Positions 17,729 to 27,013 of a stretch of DNA of 64,000 nucleotides are shown here, piece after piece (the stretch's first letter is position 1; each line of letters starts with the position of its first letter). The stretch is taken from positions 1 through 64,000 of the forward strand of contig JARLIO010000014.1 in the NCBI GenBank assembly GCA_031291675.1, in the 5' to 3' direction. The notes below the pieces were generated by a model. The model was not told the origin of the DNA, searched no databases, and worked only from the letters and a program-made list of their open reading frames with translations. The stretch comes from Azospirillaceae bacterium. Its GTDB lineage: Bacteria; Pseudomonadota; Alphaproteobacteria; Azospirillales; Azospirillaceae. The translations under genes were made by a program, and so were the position numbers.

Positions 17729-17988
17729 GGCGATAACTCTTAACACGATCGTCGCAGAATGGAAAAGTCACGGTGGCGATTTCATCGGGAAAGCGCCACG
17801 GCGTGGCGGCTCCGGGGGCGAAGGCGCCCGGGGGGCGCCTGTGCCGGATGGTCGCTCGGCACAGGGTGGGGGCATCGGGCGGAGAATTGGCGGTCGGGCG
17901 GCGTCATTCTTGACTTCCGGACCGGGGCGTGGCGTGTTTTCGGTCTTTCCTTGGCCGAATCCATCTATCCCTGTCGAAAGTTGTGATC

Positions 17989-19815
17989 ATGCATGCCTAT
18001 CGGACCCACACCTGCGGTCAGCTCCGTATCGATCATGCCGGTCAGCAGGTCCGGCTGTCGGGCTGGATCCATCGCAAGCGGGACCACGGGCAGCTGCTGT
18101 TCATCGATTTGCGCGATCATTACGGTTTGACCCAGTGCGTCGTCGATGTCTCCAGCCCCATTCTTGCCCGCGTCGAAACGCTTCGCGTTGAGTCGGTGGT
18201 GACCGTCACTGGCACGGTTGTGGCGCGGAGCGCCGACACCATCAACGACAAACTTCCGACCGGACGCATCGAGCTGAAGATCGAGGATCTGGTGGTTCAG
18301 AGCGCCGCCGAGCAGGTGCCGCTGCAGGTCAATGCCGACGCCGACGCCGGCGAGGATGTCCGGTTGCGCTACCGCTTCCTCGACCTGCGACGCGACAAGA
18401 TGCACCAAAATATCCTGCTGCGCTCGCATGTCATCGCGTCGCTGCGGCGGCGGATGCTCGAACAGAATTTCGTCGAATACCAGACGCCGATTCTGACCGC
18501 CTCAAGTCCGGAGGGTGCGCGCGACTTCCTGGTTCCCAGCCGCATGCATCCGGGTGAGTTCTACGCCCTGCCGCAGGCGCCGCAGCAATTCAAGCAGTTG
18601 CTGATGATGGCCGGGTTTGACCGGTATTTCCAGATCGCCCCGTGTTTTCGCGATGAGGACAGCCGCGCCGACCGGTCGCCCGGCGAATTCTATCAGCTCG
18701 ATTTCGAGATGAGCTTTGTCACCCAGGAAGATGTCTTCGCGGCGATCGAGCCGGTCCTCCATGGTGTATTCGAGGAGTTTGGCGGGTTCCGGCGGCCGGC
18801 GCATCCGGCGATCACCAAGCCGCCCTTCCCGCGCATCACCTACGCCGATGCCCTGCTGAAATATGGCAGTGACAAGCCCGATCTGCGCAACCCGCTGGTG
18901 ATCACCGACGTGACCGCGGTGTTCCGGCGCCCCGACGTCGAATTCCGCGCCTTCCGCCAGGTTATCGACAAGGGCGGCGTTGTCCGCGCCATCCGGGCGC
19001 CGCAGGTTGCCGATCGGCCGCGCAGCTTCTTCGACAAGCTCAACGACTGGGCCCGGGGTCTGGGCGCGCCCGGTCTGGGCTACATCGTTTTTGAGGCCGG
19101 TGCCGGCAAGGGACCGATCGCCAAATTCGTTCCCGAGGCGGCGCAGGGCGAATTGCGCGACCTGATCGGGGCGCAGGACGGCGACGCCGTCTTCTTTGTC
19201 TGCGACCAGCCGGCACCGGCGGCAAAGCTCGCCGGGCAGGCGCGGAACCGAATCGGTGACGAACTGGGCTTGTGCGAGCAGAACGCCTTTCGTTTCTGCT
19301 GGGTCGTCGATTTCCCGATGTATGAGATCAACGAGGAAACCGGCAAGATCGATTTCAGCCATAATCCGTTCTCAATGCCCCAGGGCGGCCTCAAGGCCCT
19401 TGAAACCATGGACCCCCTGGACATCAAGGCCTACCAATACGATATCGTCTGTAACGGCATCGAACTGTCGTCCGGCGCGATCCGCAACCATTTGCCGGCC
19501 GTGATGTACAAGGCGTTCGCGATCGCCGGCTATCGCGCCGATATTCTGGAGGCGCGGTTTGGCGGCATGTTGAGCGCGATGAAACTGGGGGCGCCGCCGC
19601 ATGGCGGTTCGGCCCCGGGCGTGGACCGGATGGTCATGCTGTTGGCCGACGAACCCAACATTCGCGAGGTCATTGTGTTCCCGCTGAACCAGCAGGCCCA
19701 GGATTTGTTGATGCAGGCGCCGGCACCGGTGACGCCGGAGCGGTTGAAAGAGCTGCACATCAGGCTCGATCTGCCCAAGCCCAGGAAGCCGTCAGGGACC
19801 GCGGTGGAAAGCTGA
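17989..19815 (+). CDS. aspS: Aspartyl-tRNA synthetase, bacterial type
   Basis: Class II synthetase that charges tRNA-Asp. The 608-aa protein starts [12 protein letters not shown] and has an OB-fold anticodon domain (about residues 1-110), class II catalytic core with motif 2 ([22 protein letters not shown], split here by the flipping-loop region) and motif 3 ([14 protein letters not shown]), and the bacterial GAD insertion domain between them (about 290-420). Length is typical. ATG 17989 is used because it gives the family start; the frame open from 17929 is non-conserved. Whether it also mischarges tRNA-Asn, as many alphaproteobacterial AspRS do, depends on an amidotransferase not visible here. 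Confidence 0.94.
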   Translation: MHAYRTHTCGQLRIDHAGQQVRLSGWIHRKRDHGQLLFIDLRDHYGLTQCVVDVSSPILARVETLRVESVVTVTGTVVARSADTINDKLPTGRIELKIEDLVVQSAAEQVPLQVNADADAGEDVRLRYRFLDLRRDKMHQNILLRSHVIASLRRRMLEQNFVEYQTPILTASSPEGARDFLVPSRMHPGEFYALPQAPQQFKQLLMMAGFDRYFQIAPCFRDEDSRADRSPGEFYQLDFEMSFVTQEDVFAAIEPVLHGVFEEFGGFRRPAHPAITKPPFPRITYADALLKYGSDKPDLRNPLVITDVTAVFRRPDVEFRAFRQVIDKGGVVRAIRAPQVADRPRSFFDKLNDWARGLGAPGLGYIVFEAGAGKGPIAKFVPEAAQGELRDLIGAQDGDAVFFVCDQPAPAAKLAGQARNRIGDELGLCEQNAFRFCWVVDFPMYEINEETGKIDFSHNPFSMPQGGLKALETMDPLDIKAYQYDIVCNGIELSSGAIRNHLPAVMYKAFAIAGYRADILEARFGGMLSAMKLGAPPHGGSAPGVDRMVMLLADEPNIREVIVFPLNQQAQDLLMQAPAPVTPERLKELHIRLDLPKPRKPSGTAVES

Positions 19816-19947
19816 TCGGCGGGCGGGGTCGCGATGGGGGTCGAACCGGCCGCGACGCGACCCTGGCCCTGATCGCGCACGCCTTCTCCGTCGCAACGAC
19901 GAGGGAGAGCCGATCGATCCTCATCATGTCCGTCTCTACCAACCGAG

Positions 19948-20778
19948 GTGGTTCCCGCTTTGTCCCATGTGTCCCGCCGTACCGCTTGCGCCCTGGTGGT
20001 CATCACCTTGTCCGGTGTTCTGTCCGGCCCCTTGGCGATGGCCGCGCCGCCGGCGCCGACGATCGAGATTGTGCCCCACCGGGCGCTCTATGATATGAGC
20101 CTGGCGTCGACGCGCGGGACCAGCAATGTCGCCGATGTCGGCGGCCAGATGCTGTTTGAATGGGCCGATGCTTGCGACGGGTGGACCGTTGAACAACGCT
20201 TTCGCCTGCAGATCGTCTATAGCGAGGGCGAGACGTCGACCCTGGACACCTCGGTGACCAGTTGGGAGGCGAAGGATGGCTTGAGCTATCGCTTCAACGT
20301 TCGCCGCAAAGTGACCGGCGAAGCCGATGAGCTGATTCGCGGACAGGCCCGGTTGAGCCGCGCCGGGGGCGCGGGTGAGGCGATCTTCACTGCGCCCGTG
20401 GCCCGGACTTTTCCGCTGCCGGCCGGGACGCTGTTTCCCTCGGCCCATACCATCGCCGTGCTTCAGCAGGCCGCCGCCGGCGATCTGATGTTCCTGCGGC
20501 CGGTTTTTGACGGCACCGATGGCAAAGGGGCTGCGGATGTCAGTGCGGTGATCAGCAACAGCCAGAAGACGCCGGGCGCGGGGCTGGCTGACGGCGCGGC
20601 CTGGCCGGTTCGCTTGGCATTCTTTCCCCAAGACGGTGACGTGACCTCGCCGGAAACCGAGATGACGCTTGATCTGCTGTCGAACGGTATCGCCCGGTCG
20701 ATGGAGATCGATTACGACGATTTCCAGGTCTCGGCGAAGCTGGCCAAAGTTGAAGCGGTTCCACGTCCAAAATGCTGA
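19948..20778 (+). CDS. eipB: EipB/DUF1849 cell-envelope integrity protein
   Basis: Periplasmic beta-spiral protein needed for envelope integrity in Brucella and found across Alphaproteobacteria. The 276-aa product has an N-terminal signal sequence (VVITLSGVLSGPLAMA, cleavage near residue 32) and the family opening VPHRALYDMSLAS. Two cysteines remain in the mature protein: Cys76 (WADACDGW) and Cys276 at the very C-terminus, matching the conserved disulfide known for EipB. The GTG at 19948 is the annotated start here, but a TTG twelve bases on is also possible; neither has a strong ribosome binding site. It stands alone between aspS and a small membrane protein gene. Confidence 0.88.
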   Translation: MVPALSHVSRRTACALVVITLSGVLSGPLAMAAPPAPTIEIVPHRALYDMSLASTRGTSNVADVGGQMLFEWADACDGWTVEQRFRLQIVYSEGETSTLDTSVTSWEAKDGLSYRFNVRRKVTGEADELIRGQARLSRAGGAGEAIFTAPVARTFPLPAGTLFPSAHTIAVLQQAAAGDLMFLRPVFDGTDGKGAADVSAVISNSQKTPGAGLADGAAWPVRLAFFPQDGDVTSPETEMTLDLLSNGIARSMEIDYDDFQVSAKLAKVEAVPRPKC

Positions 20779-20934
20779 TGGGGCCAAATGCTGATGGGCC
20801 AAAATGCTGAGTGACCGGAATACGGATCGGGGCGACGCCGATAGATCCGATGCTGGTCAGATCGATAGAGTCCGCGGTTCCTGTGACCGGAACCCGGCCG
20901 GCGCGCCGCCGCGATCGAGCTGGAGGATGATCAC

Positions 20935-21120
20935 ATGACCGATAATGCGCCGATCGTCGACGTCCTTGTTGTGCTGTACGGCGCCTGGCACTTCTTCATG
21001 GCCCTGATCATCGCGTTGTTCGTCGCCGCCTGGGCGGGTCTCGGCGGCGGGCGGTGGCGGACACTGGCCTGGGCTGCCGCGTCGTTCGTCGGAACGCTGG
21101 CATTGAGCTACTTGGCTTGA
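20935..21120 (+). CDS. Small membrane protein, two predicted helices
   Basis: A 61-aa protein with two hydrophobic segments: about residues 7-32 (VDVLVVLYGAWHFFMALIIA and on) and 43-60. GGAGG lies eight bases before the ATG, a good ribosome binding site. I do not recognise a family. Small size, good RBS and consistent hydrophobic pattern favour a real gene. Confidence 0.6.
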   Translation: MTDNAPIVDVLVVLYGAWHFFMALIIALFVAAWAGLGGGRWRTLAWAAASFVGTLALSYLA

Positions 21121-21476
21121 TCGCCCCGCCCCGGGTTGATCAGACGGGGGTTGATCGCATGGGGGCCGATCGCGCGGGGGCCGGTGATGCCGCCATGGAC
21201 GCGATGGACGCGATGCTATTTGTCGCGTATGCTGGGCCATGGCAAAAATTTTGATAAAATGCTCGTGGCGTGACGCCGTTGGTGTCGACGTAAACCGGTT
21301 CCGGCACTAGCGAGTGATGGGGAACGGACGGCGGGGGTGCGCTGCCAATTTTTGCGTGCGCCGGTAACGAGACGTTAACGCAGTTTCCTCAAGAATGAAC
21401 CATGCCATTCGATCATCGGATTGAGATCGCCGCCGGCCCGCGTGCGGTTTTGAATGGCGAAGGGAGTAGACCAGAC
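21121..21476. other. Leader region of divK with short degenerate repeats
   Basis: No convincing gene. The first 100 bases contain imperfect repeats of GGTTGATCGC/GGCCGATCGC separated by G-runs (21130-21185) and a 9-bp tandem ATGGACGCG (two copies, about 21194-21211). The 3' half is less GC-rich and includes GTTAAC at about 21373-21378, one half of a CtrA-like TTAA site but without a clear partner. The divK promoter must lie here. Confidence 0.45.
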
Positions 21477-21890
21477 ATGTCGGCAGACCCGCATCACGCT
21501 CCCACAAGCCCGTTGACGCCATCGCCCGTGCGAACCGTTCTGATCGTCGAAGACAATGAATTGAACATGAAATTGTTCCATGATCTGCTGGAGGCGCATG
21601 GCTATGCCACTTTGCAGACGAAAGACGGTATCGAAGCGTTGAAAATCGCTCGTGAAAGTCATCCGGATCTTATTCTGATGGATATTCAACTACCTGAAGT
21701 CTCCGGCTTGGAAGTCACAAAATGGCTGAAAGAGGATGTGACACTGCGTTCCATTCCCGTCGTTGCCGTGACGGCCTTTGCGATGAAGGGCGACGAGGAC
21801 AAGATCCGGCAGGGTGGCTGTGAGGATTATATTGCCAAACCAATTTCAGTAACTAAATTTCTTGAGACTGTAAATCGGTTCCTGAGCTGA
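21477..21890 (+). CDS. divK: Single-domain response regulator DivK
   Basis: A 137-aa receiver without output domain. It has [14 protein letters not shown], phospho-acceptor Asp69 ([13 protein letters not shown]), and the Thr and Lys switch residues ([16 protein letters not shown]), all typical of DivK, which binds DivJ, PleC and DivL to control CtrA and cell polarity. A non-conserved 17-residue Pro/Thr-rich leader precedes the receiver. The ATG at 21477 is preceded by AAGGGAG at longer than ideal spacing. pleD follows 32 bases downstream, the arrangement also found in Caulobacter. Confidence 0.92.
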   Translation: MSADPHHAPTSPLTPSPVRTVLIVEDNELNMKLFHDLLEAHGYATLQTKDGIEALKIARESHPDLILMDIQLPEVSGLEVTKWLKEDVTLRSIPVVAVTAFAMKGDEDKIRQGGCEDYIAKPISVTKFLETVNRFLS

Positions 21891-21922
21891 GCGGACGGGA
21901 TCGTGACCGGAAAGAAGAATCG

Positions 21923-23314
21923 ATGTCTGCCCGAATTCTGATCGTTGATGACGTTCTTCCCAATGTCAAATTGCTGGCTGCAAAATTGACACGGGAATAT
22001 TTTGACGTCGTCACGGCTTATAATGGTCCCGAAGCGCTGGAGAAGGTGGCGCGTGAGGCCCCCGACATCATCTTGCTGGACGTCATGATGCCCGGCATGG
22101 ACGGTTTCGAGGTTTGCGAGCGGATTCGCGCCGATCCGGAAACGACGCATATCCCGATCGTCATGATCACCGCCCTGTCTGACGCGGCCGATCGGGTCCG
22201 GGGGCTGGAGGCTGGTGCCGACGATTTTTTGACCAAGCCCGTCAACGATATTGCGCTGTTCGCGCGTGTCCGCTCCCTGGTCCGGCTGAAGATGACCATG
22301 GATGAATGGCGCTTGCGCGACAGCACGTCGGGGCAGTTCGGCTTGCTGCCGTCGACGCGATCGGCTGCTGCCGAGTCGATCCAAGGTGCCCGGATCCTGG
22401 TCGTGGAAGACAGTCCGATCGATCTTGAGAAAATCAACGAGGCGGTAAAGCGCGATCAATGCGACGTGGCGTCGTGCGTCAGTTGCGCGATCGGCCTCGA
22501 GCGGGCCTTGAGCGAAGATTTTGATTTGATCGTGATCAGTCTGACGCTGGTCAACGAAGATGGCTTGCGACTGGGTTCGCATCTGCGCTCGCATGAACGT
22601 ACGCGTCAGGTGCCCATGCTGCTGATCGCCGATGAGGGCGATCTGGGGCGAATCGCCAAAGGGTTGGAACTGGGCGCCAACGACTATTTGTTGAAGCCGA
22701 TCGATCGCAATGAATTGGTGGCGCGGGTGCGGACCCAGGTCCGGCGTAAGCGATATCAGGATCGTTTGCGGGCCAATTATGAGCAAAGCCTGTCATTGGC
22801 GCTGACCGACAGCCTGACCGGGGTCTTCAATCGCCGCTATGTCGGTGCCCATCTGCCCCGGTTGCTGGGGCGCAGCGAGGCCAACCAGAAACCGGCGGCG
22901 GCCCTCATGTTCGATATCGACCATTTCAAGCTGGTCAATGACAGCTATGGCCATCCTGTCGGCGATGAGGTGCTGATGGAAGTCGCCGAGCGCTCCAAAT
23001 GCAATTTGCGCAATATTGATCTTGTCGCGCGCTGGGGTGGCGAGGAGTTCGTGGTGATCATGCCCGACACCGATGCGGATGCGGCTCTGGTCGTCGCCGA
23101 ACGCCTGCGCCGCTGCGTTGCCGATCAGGCCTTTCGCGTCAATGCGCCGGTCGGCGAGATCATGGTGACGATCAGCATCGGGGTGGCGGTCGCCATTGCG
23201 GGCGAGACCTCGGCCGATCACCTGCTCAAACGGGCTGACGATGCGCTCTATCGCGCCAAGCGCAATGGCCGCAATCAGGTCGTGGTCGACGGCGGCATTG
23301 CACCGGTGGCGTGA
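21923..23314 (+). CDS. pleD: Diguanylate cyclase PleD (REC-REC-GGDEF)
   Basis: Response regulator (463 aa) that makes c-di-GMP when phosphorylated. The first receiver is complete (VDDVLPN, Asp53 in LLDVMMPGMDG, Lys in TKPVN). The second receiver (about 153-275) has VVEDSPID but VISLTLV where the phospho-acceptor should be, so it is the degenerate adaptor domain known for PleD. The cyclase domain has RWGGEEF (active GGEEF) and, five residues before it, RNID, a product-inhibition I-site of RxxD form. AAAGAAG precedes the ATG. It forms an operon with divK and ends before two strong hairpins facing rpmG. Confidence 0.94.
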   Translation: MSARILIVDDVLPNVKLLAAKLTREYFDVVTAYNGPEALEKVAREAPDIILLDVMMPGMDGFEVCERIRADPETTHIPIVMITALSDAADRVRGLEAGADDFLTKPVNDIALFARVRSLVRLKMTMDEWRLRDSTSGQFGLLPSTRSAAAESIQGARILVVEDSPIDLEKINEAVKRDQCDVASCVSCAIGLERALSEDFDLIVISLTLVNEDGLRLGSHLRSHERTRQVPMLLIADEGDLGRIAKGLELGANDYLLKPIDRNELVARVRTQVRRKRYQDRLRANYEQSLSLALTDSLTGVFNRRYVGAHLPRLLGRSEANQKPAAALMFDIDHFKLVNDSYGHPVGDEVLMEVAERSKCNLRNIDLVARWGGEEFVVIMPDTDADAALVVAERLRRCVADQAFRVNAPVGEIMVTISIGVAVAIAGETSADHLLKRADDALYRAKRNGRNQVVVDGGIAPVA

Positions 23315-23488
23315 TGCCCCGCGCGACGAACCAGGATTGACCGGTGGGGACAGATCTGCGCGACGCTGCGTCTGCGCGGATTTTCGGGGCGCAACCTTCC
23401 AAGGCCCGCCGCTCGGTGCCGCCGACGCTTGCGCTCAACCTGACGCCCCGGCTAATGCGGCAGCTCTTTTTTGGGACAGTGAAGCGAA

Positions 23489-23507
23489 GGCCGGTCCAAG
23501 ACCGGCC
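23489..23507. terminator. Hairpin between pleD and rpmG
   Basis: GGCCGGTC and GACCGGCC form a perfect 8-bp stem around a CAA loop. It lies about 175 bases after the pleD stop. No T-run follows on either strand, so it is terminator-like by position and stability only. Confidence 0.45.
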
Positions 23508-23511
23508 ATCC

Positions 23512-23562
23512 CCGTGTCATCGAAGGCCCGGCGGCATGCTCGCCCGGTCTTCGATGACACGG
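23512..23562. repeat. Perfect 14-bp inverted repeat between convergent genes
   Basis: CCGTGTCATCGAAG (23512-23525) is matched exactly by CTTCGATGACACGG (23549-23562) around a 23-base GC-rich loop. It directly follows the shorter hairpin and lies downstream of both pleD and rpmG. It may act as a bidirectional terminator, or be a copy of an extragenic palindromic repeat. Confidence 0.75.
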
Positions 23563-23600
23563 AAATCAAAAACAGGATGCGGATTGCTGTTGTCCGCTGC

Positions 23601-23768
23601 CTATTTTATTTTCGCTTCCTTGAAGACAACATGCTTGCGCGCCACCGGGTCATATTTCCGGAACTCAAGCTTTTCCGTGGTCTTCCGCGGATTCTTCCTC
23701 TTCACATAGAAGAAACCCGTGTTCTCGGAGCTGATCAGTCGGATCAGCACTGTATTTTGTTTGGCCAT
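23601..23768 (-). CDS. rpmG: 50S ribosomal protein L33
   Basis: A 55-aa basic ribosomal protein of the large subunit. [20 protein letters not shown] and [19 protein letters not shown] are diagnostic. This is the cysteine-free, zinc-independent form. The start at 23768 gives the family N-terminus; the frame extends to 23828 without support. The placement next to divK-pleD is conserved in many Alphaproteobacteria. Confidence 0.96.
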   Translation of the reverse strand: MAKQNTVLIRLISSENTGFFYVKRKNPRKTTEKLEFRKYDPVARKHVVFKEAKIK

Positions 23769-23952
23769 GACCTGATTTCCCGTGATCTCAAACGCGTCCC
23801 TCGGCCCAAGGGCACCCCCGGACGGCAAAGAGCGCCTATTGATACCGATCCTTTGGCGGGTGTCAAGGGCGAAGCGCGGCGGCGAACGCTTTGAGCCCCG
23901 GATCCTTAAATAGCGCGCAGAATGCCACGGTCATTGCTCTGGGCCGTTGGTA

Positions 23953-25170
23953 TCACTGTCGCTGGAGCCAACGCTCGACGCCGTCGGCGGCCCAGACCCC
24001 GGTGCTGAAGCAGCCTTGCAGCAGGTAGCCGCCGGTGGGGGCTTCCCATTCCAGCATTTCACCGCAGGCGAAACAGCCCTCGATCGCCGTCAGCATCAGA
24101 TCGTCGGTCAGGGCCGAGAACGCAATGCCGCCCGCGGTCGAGATCGCCCGTTCCAGCGGGCGTGGCGCCAGGAGCGCCACCGGGAGTGCCTTGATCGTCG
24201 CGGCCAGACCGTGGGGATCGTCCAGCACATCCATCACAATGGTATCGCGCAGCAGTGCGGGAAAGGGTGGCGCCAGATTTAGCGTCTTGTGGATCCAGGT
24301 GCTCCAGGAGGCCGCGCCACGCGGCCGCTGCAGGCGTTGGGTGAGGGCTTCGACACTGAGTTGGGGGCGAAGATCAAGATGAATGACCGCGGCACCGCCG
24401 CGCGCGATCGCGGCGCGCAGCGCCGGGCCGTGGCTGTAGATCGGTCCGCCCTCAAGGCCATACCGGGTTACCACCAGATCGCCGCGAATCATTCTGCCAT
24501 CGAAATGAACGCCGAGATTCTTGAGCGGTCGGCCTTCATTTCGCTCCCGGAACCATGCGGACCAATCGGTCTCGAAGCCGCAGTTCGCCGGTTCCAAGGC
24601 GGTGACCGTGACGCCGCGCCGGCGCAGCGGTTCGACCCAGGACCCGGTCGAGCCCAGGCGCGGCCAACTGGCGCCGCCCAGGGCGAGCACGGTGGCGTCG
24701 GCCCTGACCGCGATCAGGGTTCCGTCCGGAGCGACGATCAGGTTGGCGCCGTTTTCGTCGATCCCTTGCCAATGGTGGCGGGTCCGGAAGGTGACCCCGA
24801 GTCGGCCCAGGCGCCCCAGCCAGGCCCGGAGCAGGGGCGAGGCCTTGGCGGGAACCGGAAACACGCGGCCGCTGGAACCAATGGTGGTCGCAATGCCCAG
24901 TCCTTCGGCCCAGGCCCGCAGGTCGTCAGGGGAAAAGCGCGCCAGATAGCGTTCAAACCAGGGCTGGGCGGCGCCATAGTTCGTGACGAACGCGCTGGGC
25001 GGCTGCGAATGGGTCAGATTGAGCCCGCCGCGGCCTGCCATCAGGAATTTTCGGCCTACGGTCGCCATTCCATCATAGATGGTGACGCGCCGCCCGGCTG
25101 TTGCCAGACATTCCGCGGCCATCAGGCCGGCGGGGCCGCCGCCGATGATGACGATGTCGGGTGCCCTCAT
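23953..25170 (-). CDS. HI0933/TIGR03862-type NAD(P)/FAD-dependent oxidoreductase
   Basis: A 405-aa flavoprotein. IVIIGGGPAGLMAAE is the N-terminal FAD dinucleotide motif (residues 5-19) and VGRKFLMAGRGGLNLTHS is the signature of the HI0933-like (BaiN/YhiN) family, of which the TIGR03862 branch is common in Proteobacteria. The C-terminal TAGGIAFSALTDDLM, FACGEMLEWEAPTGGYLLQGCFSTG again matches in short blocks. Substrates are unknown for this branch. The ATG at 25170 has AAGGA six bases upstream; the frame to 25260 is not conserved. It is a single-gene unit followed by rpmG on the same strand. Confidence 0.85.
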   Translation of the reverse strand: MRAPDIVIIGGGPAGLMAAECLATAGRRVTIYDGMATVGRKFLMAGRGGLNLTHSQPPSAFVTNYGAAQPWFERYLARFSPDDLRAWAEGLGIATTIGSSGRVFPVPAKASPLLRAWLGRLGRLGVTFRTRHHWQGIDENGANLIVAPDGTLIAVRADATVLALGGASWPRLGSTGSWVEPLRRRGVTVTALEPANCGFETDWSAWFRERNEGRPLKNLGVHFDGRMIRGDLVVTRYGLEGGPIYSHGPALRAAIARGGAAVIHLDLRPQLSVEALTQRLQRPRGAASWSTWIHKTLNLAPPFPALLRDTIVMDVLDDPHGLAATIKALPVALLAPRPLERAISTAGGIAFSALTDDLMLTAIEGCFACGEMLEWEAPTGGYLLQGCFSTGVWAADGVERWLQRQ

Positions 25171-25350
25171 ATCGCTGTCCTTGACCAGGGCGCGGTCGGT
25201 GTTGATAGACGCCGCAATTGGCGGTGATCCCGGGACTGCGGAGCAGTCGACAGGGGGCATGTCGAATTTCGCCCTGTCGAATTTTGGCTTGTCGCAGGAA
25301 ATGACTTCAACGGTTCAGTTGGTGACAGGCCGTTCATATGACGGTGCTCC

Positions 25351-25380
25351 GTCCCGGCCCTGGTGATCCAGGGTCGGGAC
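25351..25380. terminator. Strong hairpin after the methyltransferase gene
   Basis: GTCCCGGCCCTGG and CCAGGGTCGGGAC pair over 13 bp with a single G-T wobble around a TGAT loop. It begins 12 bases beyond the stop of the minus-strand methyltransferase gene, the right place for a terminator; no T-run follows. Confidence 0.55.
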
Positions 25381-25391
25381 GGGCCGTCCGG

Positions 25392-26039
25392 TCAGCCCGC
25401 GGCAACGCGTCGTGCCGCTGCCGCAATCGCGGGGCGAAGCGTTGTGTACTTTACGACATCACCAACCAGAAAACGCTCCTCGACGACCTGGAGATCGGCA
25501 TCGTCGTAATAATGTTCCGGCTCAGCGGTGTATCGTGCCGAGAAAGCGAAGTTAAGCCACGGTGAGACGATTCTCATCATCGTCCTGACGGGTGCTTTCT
25601 TTGACATCGTATAGTCAAGAATTCGAATTGATCCCTGGGGCTTGCAAATACGGCGCATTTCTAGAAGAACATCCCGTTGAATATCATCTGGAATAACACA
25701 AAAAACAAATGTTGCGACAACGTGATCGAAATAGGCGTCAGGAAAGTTCGTCCGAAGCAGATCCCGCTCCAGGAATTCGACGTTGCAACCATGCTTTTCG
25801 GCGCGTTTGCGGGCGCGGACAAGCATTGCCGGGCTGTTGTCAACGCCGATCATGCGGGCATTGCGCGGATAGACCGGAAGGTTACACCCGGTTCCGCAGC
25901 CGGCATCCAGCACGAGCCCCGACAGGTCATTGAAGACAACCTTGCGCAGACGGCGCTTCCAGCCGACCTCGTAAGGGCCATCAAGGACGTCGTAAAGAGG
26001 TGCAATACGCTCGTACTTCTTATTGTTCACGTTAAGCAT
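25392..26039 (-). CDS. Class I SAM-dependent methyltransferase
   Basis: A 215-aa cytosolic protein with the SAM-binding motif VLDAGCGTGCNLPVY (about residues 43-57), motif II-like MIGVDNSPAM, and FDHVVATFVFCVIPD. It resembles the UbiE/PmtA group that methylates quinones or phosphatidylethanolamine, and the C-terminal part (LNFAFSARYTAEPEHYY) suggests a lipid-type acceptor, but the substrate cannot be told. It is noticeably less GC-rich than its neighbours, a possible sign of acquisition. It lies about 380 bases downstream of the PKS-ICMT pair on the same strand, so a link to that pathway is possible but unproven. Confidence 0.75.
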   Translation of the reverse strand: MLNVNNKKYERIAPLYDVLDGPYEVGWKRRLRKVVFNDLSGLVLDAGCGTGCNLPVYPRNARMIGVDNSPAMLVRARKRAEKHGCNVEFLERDLLRTNFPDAYFDHVVATFVFCVIPDDIQRDVLLEMRRICKPQGSIRILDYTMSKKAPVRTMMRIVSPWLNFAFSARYTAEPEHYYDDADLQVVEERFLVGDVVKYTTLRPAIAAAARRVAAG

Positions 26040-26421
26040 CCTTGTTCTCGATGTTCCGCCAACGGGTTGTTGTCAATCGAAGTCGGAAATCCGCCCGGCG
26101 ATGGACCAGGATCCGAGCGTGCATGTGACACGCTCCGGTGTCCCCGGGACTATCACGGCGACCGACAGACCGGAACCAGACAATCGGTATTTCGGAGCGG
26201 TTTTTTCGGGGCGGTTTCTCGGGGCAACAGATAGGGCCAAGAAGGGGCCGACTATTGACCAGTCATGGATGATCTTCTCGCCGTGGGTGCCGCCATGCTC
26301 GGACAGTCTCGACCGTGATGGCGACGATGCGGACACTTCCCTAGCACAAAACCGACAGCGGTACAGCCCGGCAATAAGCGGTTCGGCCGGCGCGGCATGT
26401 TGCCGTCGCGGCCGGCGAGGC
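26040..26421. other. Intergenic region without recognised gene
   Basis: The 382 bases separate the SAM methyltransferase from the ICMT-like gene. Frames here are antisense-type or low-complexity and none has convincing start signals. A direct repeat of about 14 bases (TTTCGGAGCGGTTT and TTTCGGGGCGGTTT) lies at about 26191-26218. The methyltransferase promoter presumably lies in this stretch. Confidence 0.45.
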
Positions 26422-26958
26422 TCACGGGGCCATGGCGGGGGGCTGCTCCGTCGCCGGGACGTTCCGGCGTGGTGCCAGGGCGGCGTCCTCGATGCGGATA
26501 CGGTGGCGCAACACCAGCAGGTTGGCGATGCCGAACAAGGCCGCCAGGCCGGCCTGGTCGAGAGCCAGCGACAGCACGGGGATCTCCAGCGCGACCACCA
26601 GATAGTTGGGGTGGCGCACCCAGCGAAAAGGTCCGCGCCGCACCAGCGGGGCATCGGGCATGGTGATGATCCGCGTTGTCCAGAACGGGCCGAGGCTGGC
26701 GATGACCCAGATCCGCGCCGCCTGGAGGGCAAAGAAAACCGCCAGCAACGGCCACAACACCGGCGCGTCCGCCGGAACCAGAAAGGCAAGGCAGAGCAGC
26801 CATCCGGCATGGACTGCGACGATGGCGGGATAGTGGCGGGATCCGACCTCGCGACCGCCTTGTGCCAGCAGGCGGCGGGTGTTGCGGCGCGCCAGCAGCA
26901 ATTCCGCGCCCCGTTGCAGCGCCAGCCACAGTGCCAGCAGTTGCGGTGCGCCGATCAC
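26422..26958 (-). CDS. Isoprenylcysteine carboxyl methyltransferase-like membrane protein
   Basis: A membrane methyltransferase of about 178 aa with several hydrophobic helices. The signature RRGPFRWVRHPNYLVVALE (SAM-binding RHPxY motif) is that of the ICMT/PEMT-like family. The same kind of gene sits directly after type III polyketide synthase genes in Streptomyces (srsB) and Bacillus (bpsB), where the enzymes O-methylate alkylresorcinols or alkylpyrones. Here it follows a type III PKS gene by about 55 bases, supporting that role. The start is uncertain: a GTG at 26958 gives the family-like N-terminus (IGAPQLLALWLALQRGAEL), while a TTG at 27024 would overlap the PKS stop. Confidence 0.75.
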   Translation of the reverse strand: MIGAPQLLALWLALQRGAELLLARRNTRRLLAQGGREVGSRHYPAIVAVHAGWLLCLAFLVPADAPVLWPLLAVFFALQAARIWVIASLGPFWTTRIITMPDAPLVRRGPFRWVRHPNYLVVALEIPVLSLALDQAGLAALFGIANLLVLRHRIRIEDAALAPRRNVPATEQPPAMAP

Positions 26959-27013
26959 AGCCTGGTCAGTCCGGGTTGGGCGGAGGGGGGGCGCGCGTTC
27001 ATGGTACGGTCGC

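Noticed and set aside
26073-26810. 245-codon minus-strand frame overlapping the ICMT-like gene
   Set aside because: Arg/Cys/Pro-rich shadow of the ICMT-like gene in another frame; no recognisable domain.
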